From Acidobacteriota bacterium (GTDB lineage Bacteria > Acidobacteriota > UBA6911 > RPQK01 > JADFOI01), in the NCBI GenBank assembly GCA_022562935.1, contig JADFOI010000015.1, positions 1 to 40,389 on the forward strand: a stretch of DNA of 40,389 nucleotides. The letters run 5' to 3'. Position 1 is the first letter of the stretch; every line of letters starts with the position of its first letter. The notes beneath the pieces were generated by a model, which saw only the letters and a list, made by a program, of their open reading frames with translations, had not been told where the DNA came from and made no database searches. Below are positions 26,363 through 34,591 of this stretch, piece by piece. Position numbers and translations under genes: made by a program.

Positions 26363-26957
26363 CGGAACCTTGATCGAGGAAATCGGCTATTTACAACGCC
26401 TGGAAGACATCCAGATCTATCCCGAAGCTTTTGAAGCCGTGGAGAAGATTAACCAGAGTGGAGCCCAGGCCATCGTCATCACCAACCAGTCGGCCATCGC
26501 CCGTGGCCTCATCACTCAGGAGGACCTCAAGCAGCTGCACCGCAGGATCAGTGATGCTTTTCGTCAAAAAGGGGCTCGCGTCGATGCCTACTACCACTGC
26601 CCTCATCATCCCACGGAGGGAGCGGGAGAGCATACCCGGACCTGCGACTGTCGCAAACCCCAGCCCGGACTTCTCCTTAGCGCCGCACAGGAACTGCAGC
26701 TCGACCTGGACGCCAGTCACATGATTGGCGATAAACTGCGAGACATCGAAGCGGGACACCGGGCAGGCTGTCAGTCCATCCTGGTGAAAACCGGTTATGG
26801 CCAGGAGGAACTTCTGCTGCTGGACGACGAACACGCCTCAAGTTCCTCCTCGATCAACCCTTTGCAGCGACCGGACCACGTTTCGACTAATATTCTGGAG
26901 GCGGTGAATTGGATTCTGGAGTACAACCTTGAAGAACGATCTGACACAACTCATTGA
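26313..26957 (+). CDS. gmhB: D-glycero-beta-D-manno-heptose-1,7-bisphosphate 7-phosphatase
   Basis: The product has 214 residues of the HAD superfamily. It removes the 7-phosphate from heptose bisphosphate. FLDRDGTL carries the nucleophile Asp15 and Asp17. The zinc loop of GmhB is visible as Cys95, His97, Cys110 and Cys112 in YYHCPHHP and TRTCDCRKPQPG. Asp in MIGDKLRDIEAG completes the site. A Ser-rich insert (SSSSS) and a tail follow. The start at 26313 lies inside waaF (50-base overlap) and has AGAAGAGG upstream. It also overlaps the next gene by 29 bases. Confidence 0.95.
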   Translation: MKPHELSCTTAIFLDRDGTLIEEIGYLQRLEDIQIYPEAFEAVEKINQSGAQAIVITNQSAIARGLITQEDLKQLHRRISDAFRQKGARVDAYYHCPHHPTEGAGEHTRTCDCRKPQPGLLLSAAQELQLDLDASHMIGDKLRDIEAGHRAGCQSILVKTGYGQEELLLLDDEHASSSSSINPLQRPDHVSTNILEAVNWILEYNLEERSDTTH

Positions 26958-27921
26958 AAAATTTACCCAGCTCAAGATCCTGGTTCTGGGTGATTTTATT
27001 CTGGATGAGTTCATCTTCGGGGAAATCTCTCGCGTATCTCGCGAAGCCCCGGTGTTGATCCTCAACTATCAGAGCACCGAAACCGTTGCCGGGGGAGGTG
27101 CCAACACCGTTGCTAACGTCGCAAGCCTGGGTGCAGAAGTCATCCCACTGGGTTTTCTGGGAGACGACCCTTCAGCCGATCTCCTCTTCACCGCCTGGCC
27201 CAAAGGCATGGACAAGCGTTATGTTTTTCAAGATGCCGCGTTTCAAACCACTCGAAAGGCACGGATTCTGGCCGGCTCCTTCCACTCCTTCCGCCAACAG
27301 GTCGTGCGCATCGACTATCAGGACCCCTACCATCTTCAAGAGCATCACGAGCGGAAATTACTCGAGTCTCTCACTGAACTCGTGCCTCAGGTGGATGCGG
27401 TCATTCTGTCTGACTACAGCCTGGGGAACATCAATGAGCGAGTGCGGGAAGCGGCCCTGGCACTGGCGGCTGAGCACAGCAAACTCCTGGTTGTGGATTC
27501 ACGGGACAACCCGGACATTTATAAAGGTGCCACCTCCATTACACCCAACATCACGGAAATCGAAGCAGCCCTGTCCCTCCCCATCGGCCAGGATCTATCC
27601 GCCCTCCAAGAGGTGGGCACTCGACTGGTAAAGGAGTGGCAATTGCAGGCCCTGCTGGTCACTCGAGGCAAACTCGGAATGTCGCTCTTTGTCGAAGATG
27701 GCTTTACCCACATCCCTATTTACGGAAGCGACGAGGTGGTGGACGTTACCGGAGCCGGGGATACCGTGACCGCCAGTTATTGCACGGCTCTAGCCGCTGG
27801 AGGATCGTTTGAGCAGGCAGCGCGCTTGGCCAATTACGCGGCCGGTCTGGTGGTCATGAAAAAGGGAACCGCCACCGTCTCCCCAACTGAGCTTATCCAG
27901 GCCACCCAGGAAGAAACTTGA
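26929..27921 (+). CDS. rfaE1: D-glycero-beta-D-manno-heptose-7-phosphate kinase (HldE N-terminal half as a separate gene)
   Basis: The product has 330 residues of the PfkB/ribokinase family. It phosphorylates heptose-7-phosphate at C1. It has GDFILDEFIFGEISRVSREA near the start, GGGANTVANVASLGAEV and the catalytic GAGD (275-278, Asp278). In enterics this is fused to the nucleotidyltransferase; here the two are separate genes 9 bases apart. The start codon is TTG at 26929, with TCTGGAG 8 bases upstream, and lies 29 bases inside gmhB. No better start was found. Confidence 0.94.
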   Translation: MKNDLTQLIEKFTQLKILVLGDFILDEFIFGEISRVSREAPVLILNYQSTETVAGGGANTVANVASLGAEVIPLGFLGDDPSADLLFTAWPKGMDKRYVFQDAAFQTTRKARILAGSFHSFRQQVVRIDYQDPYHLQEHHERKLLESLTELVPQVDAVILSDYSLGNINERVREAALALAAEHSKLLVVDSRDNPDIYKGATSITPNITEIEAALSLPIGQDLSALQEVGTRLVKEWQLQALLVTRGKLGMSLFVEDGFTHIPIYGSDEVVDVTGAGDTVTASYCTALAAGGSFEQAARLANYAAGLVVMKKGTATVSPTELIQATQEET

Positions 27922-27930
27922 CACAGATCC

Positions 27931-28437
27931 GTGACTAGCAAAATTAAGCCCCTGCAGGAGATCACTACCCTCGTTGCCCAGCAACAGGAAACCGGGAAAA
28001 CCGTGGTTTTTGCCAACGGTTGTTTCGATCTTCTGCATGTCGGACACATTCGCTACCTTGAAGCTGCCCGTGCTCTTGGAGATCTTCTGGTACTCGGTTT
28101 AAATGGCGACAAGTCGGTGCGCCAACTCAAGGGACCGGGACGGCCCTTGATGAGCCAGGACGAGCGCGCTGAAATTCTGGCAGCCCTGGAATGCGTGGAC
28201 TACCTGGTGGTGTTTGATGATCCTACCGCCAAAGAAATTCTGGAAACGCTCAAACCCAATATTCATGCCAAAGGCACCGACTATACCCGGGAGTCGGTAC
28301 CGGAAAGGGACACCGTTTTGTCCTACGGAGGCTCGATTGCCATTGTGGGGGATCCCAAGGATCATTCCACCAAGGATTTCTTAAGACAGATCGCCGAGAG
28401 AAAACCTTCCCCTGAATCCAAAACTCGCTCAGAATAA
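27931..28437 (+). CDS. rfaE2: D-glycero-beta-D-manno-heptose-1-phosphate adenylyltransferase (HldE C-terminal half)
   Basis: The product has 168 residues of the nucleotidyltransferase fold. It forms ADP-heptose from ATP and heptose-1-phosphate. [20 protein letters not shown] contains the HxGH active site (36-39). [14 protein letters not shown] and the later [12 protein letters not shown] match RfaE2. The start is GTG at 27931 with only a weak ribosome binding site, so coupling with rfaE1 is likely. A short tail after the catalytic domain is not conserved. Confidence 0.94.
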   Translation: MTSKIKPLQEITTLVAQQQETGKTVVFANGCFDLLHVGHIRYLEAARALGDLLVLGLNGDKSVRQLKGPGRPLMSQDERAEILAALECVDYLVVFDDPTAKEILETLKPNIHAKGTDYTRESVPERDTVLSYGGSIAIVGDPKDHSTKDFLRQIAERKPSPESKTRSE

Positions 28438-28440
28438 ACC

Positions 28441-29472
28441 ATGGGCCAACAGAAATTTTTGATCGTCAAACTGGGCTCGTTGGGGGATATCATCCATACC
28501 ATCCCCGCTCAGCAACGGCTCGCCCAACACTTCCCCCAGGCACAGATCCATTGGCTCACGGAACCTCCCTACGATACTCTTCTGGACCATATCCCCGGTA
28601 TTTCCAGGGTATGGTTGGCGGATACCAAGAAGTGGCGAAGGAACATATCCTCTCTGCCCGACGGCATTCAACTCATTCGAGCCCTTCGCCAACACCATTT
28701 TGACGCCGCCTTGGATTTTCAAGGCCTGGTCAAATCGGCCCTGCTGGCCAAGTTGTCGGGAGCAAAACGGGTCATCGGATTTGTCGCTCACCAATCCCGG
28801 GAACCTGCTGCTGGATACTTTTACTCGGAAACCGTGGTTGGCGACGACGGTTCGCGGCCTCATGTCGTTGAGATCAATCTCCAACTGGCTCGATCCCTGG
28901 GCTGCTCCAAAAATGGAGCCAGTCCTCTAATCCCCCTGGAGATTCCCTCCGAAGCGTTTGATTACGTGGACGACCAACTCAGCAAAAACAACGTTGCCAA
29001 ACCGATTCTTGTCAATCCCGGGGCGGGTTGGGTGACTAAACTTTGGCCCCTGAGAAACTACGCCCAACTTCTGCTTCGCATTCATCAAGAACTGGGGCAT
29101 GGGATTGTTCTCACTTACGGGCCCGGGGAAAAAGATCTGGTCCAGGAAATTCAAACCGTCACGGCACCCCATTTCGTTGCCGCTTTTCCCACCACTTTTT
29201 TACAACTAGCGGCCCTGTGCCGTCGTTCCCGCCTGCTCATCGCCGGAGATACCGGGCCACTGCACCTGGCCGTGGCTCTGGGAACCCCAACCGTGGCCAT
29301 ACTGGGGCCCACCTCCCCCTGGCGAAATGGGCCCTTTAATGCAAAGGACCCAATCGTCAAACGCTATCTCTTCTGCTCCAACTCCTACAAACGCACCTGT
29401 AATCAATTTATTTGTATGAATATCCCCGTTCAGGAAGTGTTCGACGCGGTGACTCGGCGCCTTGAATCATGA
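28441..29472 (+). CDS. waaC: ADP-heptose:LPS heptosyltransferase I
   Basis: The product has 343 residues, glycosyltransferase family 9. It begins with FLIVKLGSLGDIIHTIPA, the usual WaaC opening, and has the mid-protein ALDFQGLVKSALLA and the donor-binding C-terminal half with PGAGWVTKLWP and IAGDTGPLHLAVALGTPTVA. It adds the first heptose to Kdo. It starts 3 bases after rfaE2 and overlaps the next gene by 4 bases. Distinguishing WaaC from other GT9 members is by motif, and the operon supports it. Confidence 0.93.
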   Translation: MGQQKFLIVKLGSLGDIIHTIPAQQRLAQHFPQAQIHWLTEPPYDTLLDHIPGISRVWLADTKKWRRNISSLPDGIQLIRALRQHHFDAALDFQGLVKSALLAKLSGAKRVIGFVAHQSREPAAGYFYSETVVGDDGSRPHVVEINLQLARSLGCSKNGASPLIPLEIPSEAFDYVDDQLSKNNVAKPILVNPGAGWVTKLWPLRNYAQLLLRIHQELGHGIVLTYGPGEKDLVQEIQTVTAPHFVAAFPTTFLQLAALCRRSRLLIAGDTGPLHLAVALGTPTVAILGPTSPWRNGPFNAKDPIVKRYLFCSNSYKRTCNQFICMNIPVQEVFDAVTRRLES

Positions 29473-30023
29473 CTTCAGTCCAGAGTATCCGTGTTCCTGC
29501 CGGCTTTGTTTTCGCTGCCATTTACCTTTACTTCTCTCAACCCCGAATCGACTTCCTGCTGGCGGGACTGGCCCTGGCCGCCGTCGGCCTGGCCTTGCGT
29601 CTCTGGGCTTCCGGACACATTGAAAAGGGGACTCGACTGGCAGCACGGGGTCCCTACCGATGGACGCGCAATCCGCTTTACTTGGGATCGTTCCTCATGG
29701 GACTCGGCTTCACCCTGGCTGCATCAAACATCTGGTTGCTGGGTCTCTTCCTTTTCCTCTTTCTTCTGATCTACATTCCCGTCATGCGACGGGAAGAAGA
29801 GGAACTCGGACAAGCTTTCGGATCCCATTACGAAGCCTACCGCCAGCGTGTATCCATGTTCGTTCCCTACCTCAAATCCCCTGCTCCCGTTGAGGACTCT
29901 GTAGGCCAGGATGGGCCCTGCAACTTTCAATGGCACCGGGTCATCTTAAATCACGAGTACAACACCGTGATCGGATTTCTGATCATTACCGCGTTGGTGT
30001 GGGTTAAAATGATATGGCAGTGA
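29469..30023 (+). CDS. isoprenylcysteine carboxyl methyltransferase (ICMT)-like membrane protein
   Basis: The product has 184 residues with about four membrane helices. The mark of the ICMT/PEMT family is RGPYRWTRNPLYLGSFLMGL followed by a second helix pair and REEEELGQAFGSHYEAYRQR. Such bacterial proteins probably methylate a lipid or an isoprenoid-like carboxylate using S-adenosylmethionine; the substrate here is not known. It overlaps waaC by 4 bases and the DUF3108 gene by 10 bases, so it belongs to the LPS operon and may modify a lipid A or core intermediate. That role is inference. Confidence 0.85.
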   Translation: MTSVQSIRVPAGFVFAAIYLYFSQPRIDFLLAGLALAAVGLALRLWASGHIEKGTRLAARGPYRWTRNPLYLGSFLMGLGFTLAASNIWLLGLFLFLFLLIYIPVMRREEEELGQAFGSHYEAYRQRVSMFVPYLKSPAPVEDSVGQDGPCNFQWHRVILNHEYNTVIGFLIITALVWVKMIWQ

Positions 30024-30871
30024 GGCGAGGTTTTCTTTTCATCTTAGTTCCCTTTGTCTTTCTGGGCGTGGTCCTTGTGGCCACACCCCAGAAAGCTCCT
30101 CTCGAATTGTTGGGAAACGGTCCACACCATTCCGTTCCTTTCCAGGAGGGAGAGAAGCTTCGATACGAGGTGAACTGGAAGCCTCTTTTTCTCACTCCCG
30201 CTTTTAAAGCCGGTGAGCTGATCTTCTCCATCCACCAGTCCGAATACAAGAAACGTCCAACCTATACCATCTCTGTATCGGCATTCTCAGAGGGTTTGCT
30301 GAGTTCCATCGTCGGCCTGAAGGTCAGGGATTACTTCGAGTCCAATATCGATCGCGAAACCTTTCGTTCCTATCGATTATTCCGGCAGATTCGCCAAAAT
30401 AAGCGCAAAAGAGACTTGGAGGTCGTGTTTGACTACGACAGCGATACCATCCTGGTCCATGAAACCAATCTGGCGAAGGACCCCCCTGAGGAAGTTCACA
30501 AGAAAATTGACGGAATCCCCGGACCCATCGCCGATATCATCTCCATCTTTTATGTGGCTCGCCTCCACCTGCTTGAGCCCGGCCAGGAGTACCAGGTTCA
30601 CATGAGTGAACGTGGGAAGGCCAGGCAGATCCGACTACAGGTGCAGACCCGGGAAAAGGTGCAAACCGAAATTGGCGAGTTCAATGCAGTTCGCGTCAGC
30701 ACCGTGGGAGGGCTCTTCAGAGATGGAGGGGACTTCCGCATCTGGTATTCCACCGGTCCCTTTCGCTTTCCCGTTCAATTCGAAGCCGATGTGAAGTTCG
30801 GCACAGTCTACGGCAAACTGATCGGTCTGGAAACGCCGCAGGAGAGCCGCTCGATAATTCGGATCGACTGA
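30014..30871 (+). CDS. DUF3108 family exported protein
   Basis: The product has 285 residues. An N-terminal signal or anchor (about 5-24) precedes the DUF3108 domain. It shows EKLRYEVNWKPLFLTPAFKA at its start, then beta-rich repeats, and ends with FRIWYSTGPFRFPVQFEADV. The family is predicted to be periplasmic and beta-structured; no biochemical function is established. The gene overlaps the ICMT-like gene by 10 bases and is the last gene of the LPS operon. A role at the outer membrane is suggested only by the neighbours. Confidence 0.88.
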   Translation: MAVRRGFLFILVPFVFLGVVLVATPQKAPLELLGNGPHHSVPFQEGEKLRYEVNWKPLFLTPAFKAGELIFSIHQSEYKKRPTYTISVSAFSEGLLSSIVGLKVRDYFESNIDRETFRSYRLFRQIRQNKRKRDLEVVFDYDSDTILVHETNLAKDPPEEVHKKIDGIPGPIADIISIFYVARLHLLEPGQEYQVHMSERGKARQIRLQVQTREKVQTEIGEFNAVRVSTVGGLFRDGGDFRIWYSTGPFRFPVQFEADVKFGTVYGKLIGLETPQESRSIIRID

Positions 30872-30883
30872 TCCCGCTGACAG

Positions 30884-30911
30884 CTGACAATCATGGGTTG
30901 CCTGATATAAT
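30884..30911 (+). promoter_or_regulatory. promoter of RNase P RNA
   Basis: CTGACA (30884-30889) and a perfect TATAAT (30906-30911) are 16 bases apart. The start would be near 30918, just before the P1 helix of the RNA. The -35 box lies within a 12-bp word that is repeated after the gene. Confidence 0.8.
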
Positions 30912-30922
30912 AGGGGTTCAAG

Positions 30923-31310
30923 TCCGGCAAGTAGAGAGGGTGATCGCCTTTCGGGCTTGACCCGGAAGGAGGAAAGTCCGAGCACCACAGGGCAGCGTGC
31001 TTCCTAACGGGAAGGGGGGGTGACCCTACGGAAAGTGCCACAGAAAATATACCGCCTGAGACTTCTCAGGTAAGGGTGAAAAGGTGGGGTAAGAGCCCAC
31101 CGCTTCGATGGTGACATCGAGGGCACGGTAAACCCCACGCGGTGCAAGGCCAAATAGGCTCCGTTGCAACCTGGCCCGGTTCATCCATCGTTCATTCGGT
31201 GGAAGCGGAGCGGGTGAGCCGCTCGAGGATTGGGGCGACCCAATTCCTAGACGAATGATCACCGCCCTGCAAAGGGATACAGAACTCGGCTTATATCTCT
31301 GCTTGCCGGA
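30923..31310 (+). ncRNA. rnpB: RNase P RNA, bacterial type A-like
   Basis: The conserved CR-I core GGAGGAAAGTCCG (about 30968-30980), the P4 partner ending ACAGAACTCGGCTTAT (about 31278), AGGGTGAAAAGGTG and GGTAAACCCCACGCG mark RNase P RNA. It trims the 5' end of tRNA precursors. The ends are set by P1: TCCGGCAAG (30923-30931) pairs with CTTGCCGGA (31302-31310). The length of about 388 bases is normal. It lies upstream of tRNA-Ala and may be cotranscribed with it. Confidence 0.97.
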
Positions 31311-31322
31311 AAAACACTGACA

Positions 31323-31352
31323 GCTGACCGCCCGACCCCTCTAAGGGTCAGC
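31323..31352 (+). terminator. possible hairpin terminator of rnpB
   Basis: GCTGACC (31323-31329) pairs with GGTCAGC (31346-31352), and inside it GACCC pairs with GGGTC. No T-run follows, so termination is uncertain. Confidence 0.3.
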
Positions 31353-31414
31353 GCAAAACTTCAAGGCTGTGCCTTTGCCCCTGTTGGCGGTGGTACAATA
31401 GCCCTCTCTCGGGT

Positions 31415-31491
31415 GGGGACGTAGCTCAGCTCGGAAGAGCGCCTGACTCGCACTCAGGAGGTCGAGGGTTCGAATCCCTTCGTCTCCACCA
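31415..31491 (+). tRNA. tRNA-Ala(CGC), CCA encoded
   Basis: A complete 77-base cloverleaf. The acceptor GGGGACG/CGTCTCC holds the G3-U70 pair that identifies alanine. The anticodon stem CCTGA/TCAGG holds the loop CTCGCAC with anticodon CGC. The T-loop is TTCGAAT, and discriminator A is followed by CCA. A TACAAT box at 31394-31399 could be its -10, but no -35 is clear, so read-through from rnpB is also possible. It marks the left edge of the accessory region. Confidence 0.96.
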
Positions 31492-31924
31492 CTTTAACCC
31501 CATTGTTTCCATTAAGTTACCCAGATACAAGAAAGCACCCAGGACCCGCCCAAAAGGACCTGGGTGCAGATAGGGTGCAGAAAACGCAACCAGGCTAAGT
31601 AACCCTCTCCCACTTCATCCGCTCATCCACCATCAGTCTCATCCCACTCTCGAACTTAGGCTCGACCCCCGCACCCCCGCGATGACCCTTGTTTCCAAGG
31701 CGGCGGATGAATTTTTTAGCCTTGATTGGTCACCTTTATATGATGGGTAGAATACTCCCATCCATTCTTCCGATTTCCATATGAAATCATCAGTTGACAG
31801 CAAAAAGGCCCCAAGTGATCTTTAGAATCGTTGCCGGAATGACCTCAATTGACCTGTCGATCAACCTATTGGCCAGTTTATCTTGGACCACATGCTAATT
31901 TCCTCGATTTTGTATTGCTTCTTA
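31492..31924. other. non-coding border of the accessory region
   Basis: No convincing gene is present. GCACCCAGG (31535-31543) and CCTGGGTGC (31559-31567) form a 9-bp hairpin 44 bases after tRNA-Ala and may end its transcript, though no T-run follows. The word GGGTGCAGA then occurs twice within 20 bases. A minus-strand frame of about 41 codons ending near 31600 could be a relic of an old gene, but it has no start codon and no recognised family. Composition becomes AT-richer to the right, near blaI. Confidence 0.5.
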
Positions 31925-31943
31925 ATACTACATATCGTAGTAT
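31925..31943 (+). promoter_or_regulatory. BlaI/CopY-type operator
   Basis: ATACTAC (31925-31931), ATATC and GTAGTAT (31937-31943) form a 7-bp perfect dyad. It matches the TACTACA...TGTAGTA pattern bound by the BlaI/MecI/CopY repressors. It lies 14 bases before the blaI-like start, so the repressor most likely controls itself and the four genes after it. A TTGTAT just upstream is a possible -35, but the promoter boxes are not clear. Confidence 0.8.
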
Positions 31944-31956
31944 CACTCCAAAGCAA

Positions 31957-32355
31957 ATGCAATTCACTTTTCGACCCTCAAAACAGGGCACAAATCAAAT
32001 ATTGGGAGAGCTAGAAAGCAAGGTGATGAAGGTAGTCTGGGATAAGTGCAGCTGTACTGCCAAGGATGTACTGGATGCTCTAGAACCAGATAGAAAGCAC
32101 GCTTATACAACCATAGGGACCATTCTACATAGGCTCCGTCAGAAGGGGCTTCTGACCCGTACACGCCGGGGAAAAGCCTTTTTGTATAAACCAACGATAA
32201 GCCAAGAAGAGTTTACAGAACGTATAACCCGAGACGTTCTTGTAGGTCTGTTGAAAGACGAGGAGCGTCCTATTCTCAGTACGTTTGTTGATTTGCTTTC
32301 GGATAACAAAGAACTATTGGAGGAGCTGAAAGATTTGTTGAAGCGGAAGGGATGA
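31957..32355 (+). CDS. blaI: BlaI/MecI/CopY family transcriptional repressor
   Basis: The product has 132 residues. The N-terminal winged helix reads GELESKVMKVVWDKCSCTAK, then AYTTIGTILHRLRQKGLLTR and RRGKAFLYKP. The C-terminal half (about 80-132) is the dimerisation helix region cut by the partner protease in MecI and BlaI. A CxC pair (Cys31, Cys33) in the winged helix is unusual for BlaI; CopY has its metal CxC near the C-terminus instead. The start at 31957 is chosen because the HTH domain begins there; the frame upstream to 31849 crosses the operator. It overlaps the M56 gene by 4 bases. Confidence 0.92.
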   Translation: MQFTFRPSKQGTNQILGELESKVMKVVWDKCSCTAKDVLDALEPDRKHAYTTIGTILHRLRQKGLLTRTRRGKAFLYKPTISQEEFTERITRDVLVGLLKDEERPILSTFVDLLSDNKELLEELKDLLKRKG

Positions 32356-33353
32356 TGAGCATTAACTCAATTCTTTACCTTCTGTCCTCTGCCATTGTCG
32401 TTAGTTTCTCTGTCGCCTGGATTGCGGCACTCACCCAGTGGCTACTATTAAAAGCTCTAAGTGCTGTGGATAAGGGTAATCTATCCCGGCGTTCAAGCAA
32501 GTTTTGGTTCACTTTGGGAGTTTTGCCCCTCAGCCTGGGAGGCTTTCTGATTCTGTTTTCGGTCGTTTTTGCCTGCTTGACCTCAGCTAGTTACCTGTAT
32601 GACCACTGTCTGGAGCATCAGGGACATCCTCATTTATGTTTCAGTCACATCGCCCATAATCTCCCTGGTGGAGTTATTTTCTGGGGGATTCTCTCTTTGG
32701 CACTCGTAATGACGTTTGTATCTGGAGCCCGCGTCTATCGACAGAAACTTTTCACGCGGAGACTTGTCGCTGACGCGATGCTCTCCCAGTCTTTGTCAAA
32801 CGATCACGGCCAGATTTCCGTTCTTCCGAGTGCGTTGCCAGCTGCTTTTACAGCGGGTTTGTTCGCACCTCGTCCTTATCTAACTTTTGCGGCGATGGGC
32901 AAACTCAGCCAAGAGGAGATGTCGATTGTTCTCTCACACGAACTCGAGCATGCCAGGAATAAAGACCCGCTTCGGATGTTGTTACTGCAGTTTTGTGAAT
33001 CCTGGCTACCTGGAGCTCGATTGATTCGCCGAAGCTGGGAAATGAGAAGAGAAGTTGAGTGCGATAGTGCTTCGATTCGGAGTGGTTTCAAGCCAACACA
33101 GGTAGCGCAGACCATCTTAAAGCTTCAGGAAGCCCTGACTACCTTCGGCACACGAGGCACCGTCGTGTCCTATTCCCCAAGAGACACTCGCAGTTTGAAG
33201 TATAGAGTTCAGTCATTACTTTCAGCCGGGACAAAGGAGACCCCTAGTGGTCATCCTGTTTTGTGGGTTGCCATGACGATTTTTGTTACGCTTTTGTTCG
33301 GCCACGATCCCATTCATCACATACTTGAGAGTTTTCTGGGATGGCTTTCTTGA
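32352..33353 (+). CDS. M56 family membrane metallopeptidase (BlaR1/MecR1-like antirepressor without sensor domain)
   Basis: The product has 333 residues. Membrane segments are at about 8-34, 53-76, 104-126 and 302-316. HELEH (196-200) in VLSHELEHARNKDP is the zinc-protease motif, with a third ligand expected in REVECDSAS (233-241). In BlaR1 the fourth segment is followed by a penicillin-binding sensor; here only about 17 residues remain, including GHDPIHH. The outer loop between segments 2 and 3 has His85, Cys86, His89, His92, His94, Cys96, His99 and His102. I infer metal sensing followed by cleavage of the neighbouring BlaI-type repressor. It overlaps czcC by 13 bases. Confidence 0.9.
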   Translation: MMSINSILYLLSSAIVVSFSVAWIAALTQWLLLKALSAVDKGNLSRRSSKFWFTLGVLPLSLGGFLILFSVVFACLTSASYLYDHCLEHQGHPHLCFSHIAHNLPGGVIFWGILSLALVMTFVSGARVYRQKLFTRRLVADAMLSQSLSNDHGQISVLPSALPAAFTAGLFAPRPYLTFAAMGKLSQEEMSIVLSHELEHARNKDPLRMLLLQFCESWLPGARLIRRSWEMRREVECDSASIRSGFKPTQVAQTILKLQEALTTFGTRGTVVSYSPRDTRSLKYRVQSLLSAGTKETPSGHPVLWVAMTIFVTLLFGHDPIHHILESFLGWLS

Positions 33354-34591
33354 GAAGGAAGAGTATCTGGCTTCTATTTCTGCAAATTATCGCCCTCGCT
33401 GGTAGCCAAGGTCTAGCCCAGACTGAGCTGGATATGGAAAGAGCCTTGGAAATGTATATTGATCGTAATCCCAATCTACAAGCGGCGAGAGAGCAAATCG
33501 AGATGGCTCGGGGACGACTCAATCAAGCGGGGCTCCTGCCCAACCCAACTTTCAACTTCAGCCAGGAAGGCTACCCGGTCGGTCAGTCCAACGCCAGTTA
33601 TTTCAACGATTCGACTCTCAATTTGTGGGCCACGCAAGAGTTGGAGTTAGGGGGTAAGCGGGGGCATCGGAAACGTGTTGCCGATTTTGATGTGCAAGCG
33701 ACCGAGTCAGAACTTCAAGATTTCATCCGCTTGGGAAAGGCTGCGGTGAAAGAGGCTTTTGTCAGAACCTACGTGGCTCAGGAGAAGCTTCGTTTAGCCC
33801 AGGAACAACTGAATTCGTATTACCAAATTCAGGACATCCATCGCCAACGAGTTGAAGCAGGAGATGCCGCTGGACTCGCTCAGCTCCGGATCGATTTGGA
33901 AGAGGTTCGCTACATCAGCGCTCTAAACGAGATGGGTACCGATCAGGCTGCCGCCTGGTCGGAGTTGGCTGCTTTGATCAGCTGGGAAGAACCATCCATG
34001 GCAACCCTGCAGCTTACGATTGACACTGCTGAGCTTGATCGTTCTCAGGAAGAGTTGCAAGGTATCGCCCTGGAATCGCGACCTGACCTTGAGAGAGAGA
34101 TGGCACGAGTAGCGCAAGCAGAAGAATTCGTGGATTTGCAGGAGTCACGAGCTATTCCTAATCTCACCGTGGGGGGAGGATATAACAGGGATTTTGGAAC
34201 CCATTCTTTTTACCTGGCTCTGCAGCTGCCAGTGCCACTTTTTAACCGCAACCAGGGCAACATCCGAGCAGCGCTTGCCGGCGCAAGGCGAAGCGAGAAC
34301 CTGCTCAGCTGGAAGAGGGTGCAAATTCGCTCTGAGGTGGAGAGAACCTTCAAAACTTACCGGCTGCAGCAGGCAAACCTACAGCGGCTGGAGCAGACCG
34401 TACTCCAAAGTGCTGTGAGGGTGGCCGAGCTGACCCAACAATCTTATCTGGAGGGCGAAGCCAGCCTACTCGAATACCTTGACGCACTGCGCGTGAAATT
34501 AGATGCGTCCCTCGGTTTTCATGACCTTCTTTTTCAGCTGGAGCGTGCACGCATCGAGTTGGAAAAAGCGGTCGGTGGTGAATTGCAATGA
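33341..34591 (+). CDS. czcC: outer membrane efflux protein, TolC/CzcC family
   Basis: The product has 416 residues. A signal peptide of about 26 residues ends after GSQGLAQ. Two outer-membrane-efflux repeats follow, each with a long coiled-coil hairpin; NPTFNFSQEGYP and VGGGYNRDFGTHSFYLALQL with P-V-P-L-F-N-R-N-Q-G mark the CzcC/CusC branch. It would form the trimeric outer-membrane duct of the pump. The start lies 13 bases inside the M56 gene and the end overlaps the adaptor gene by 4 bases, so translation is coupled. Confidence 0.93.
   Translation: MAFLRRKSIWLLFLQIIALAGSQGLAQTELDMERALEMYIDRNPNLQAAREQIEMARGRLNQAGLLPNPTFNFSQEGYPVGQSNASYFNDSTLNLWATQELELGGKRGHRKRVADFDVQATESELQDFIRLGKAAVKEAFVRTYVAQEKLRLAQEQLNSYYQIQDIHRQRVEAGDAAGLAQLRIDLEEVRYISALNEMGTDQAAAWSELAALISWEEPSMATLQLTIDTAELDRSQEELQGIALESRPDLEREMARVAQAEEFVDLQESRAIPNLTVGGGYNRDFGTHSFYLALQLPVPLFNRNQGNIRAALAGARRSENLLSWKRVQIRSEVERTFKTYRLQQANLQRLEQTVLQSAVRVAELTQQSYLEGEASLLEYLDALRVKLDASLGFHDLLFQLERARIELEKAVGGELQ

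Noticed and set aside
31600-31735. Minus-strand frame of about 41 codons
   Set aside because: No start codon in a sensible place, no ribosome binding site and no family; a chance frame or old relic.
31849-31956. Longer N-terminus of the BlaI-like repressor
   Set aside because: The extra 36 codons cross the operator dyad and have no family match; the HTH domain follows ATG 31957.
32352-33353. A beta-lactam sensor (BlaR1/MecR1) role for the M56 gene
   Set aside because: There is no penicillin-binding domain after the last membrane segment and no beta-lactamase or PBP2a gene nearby.
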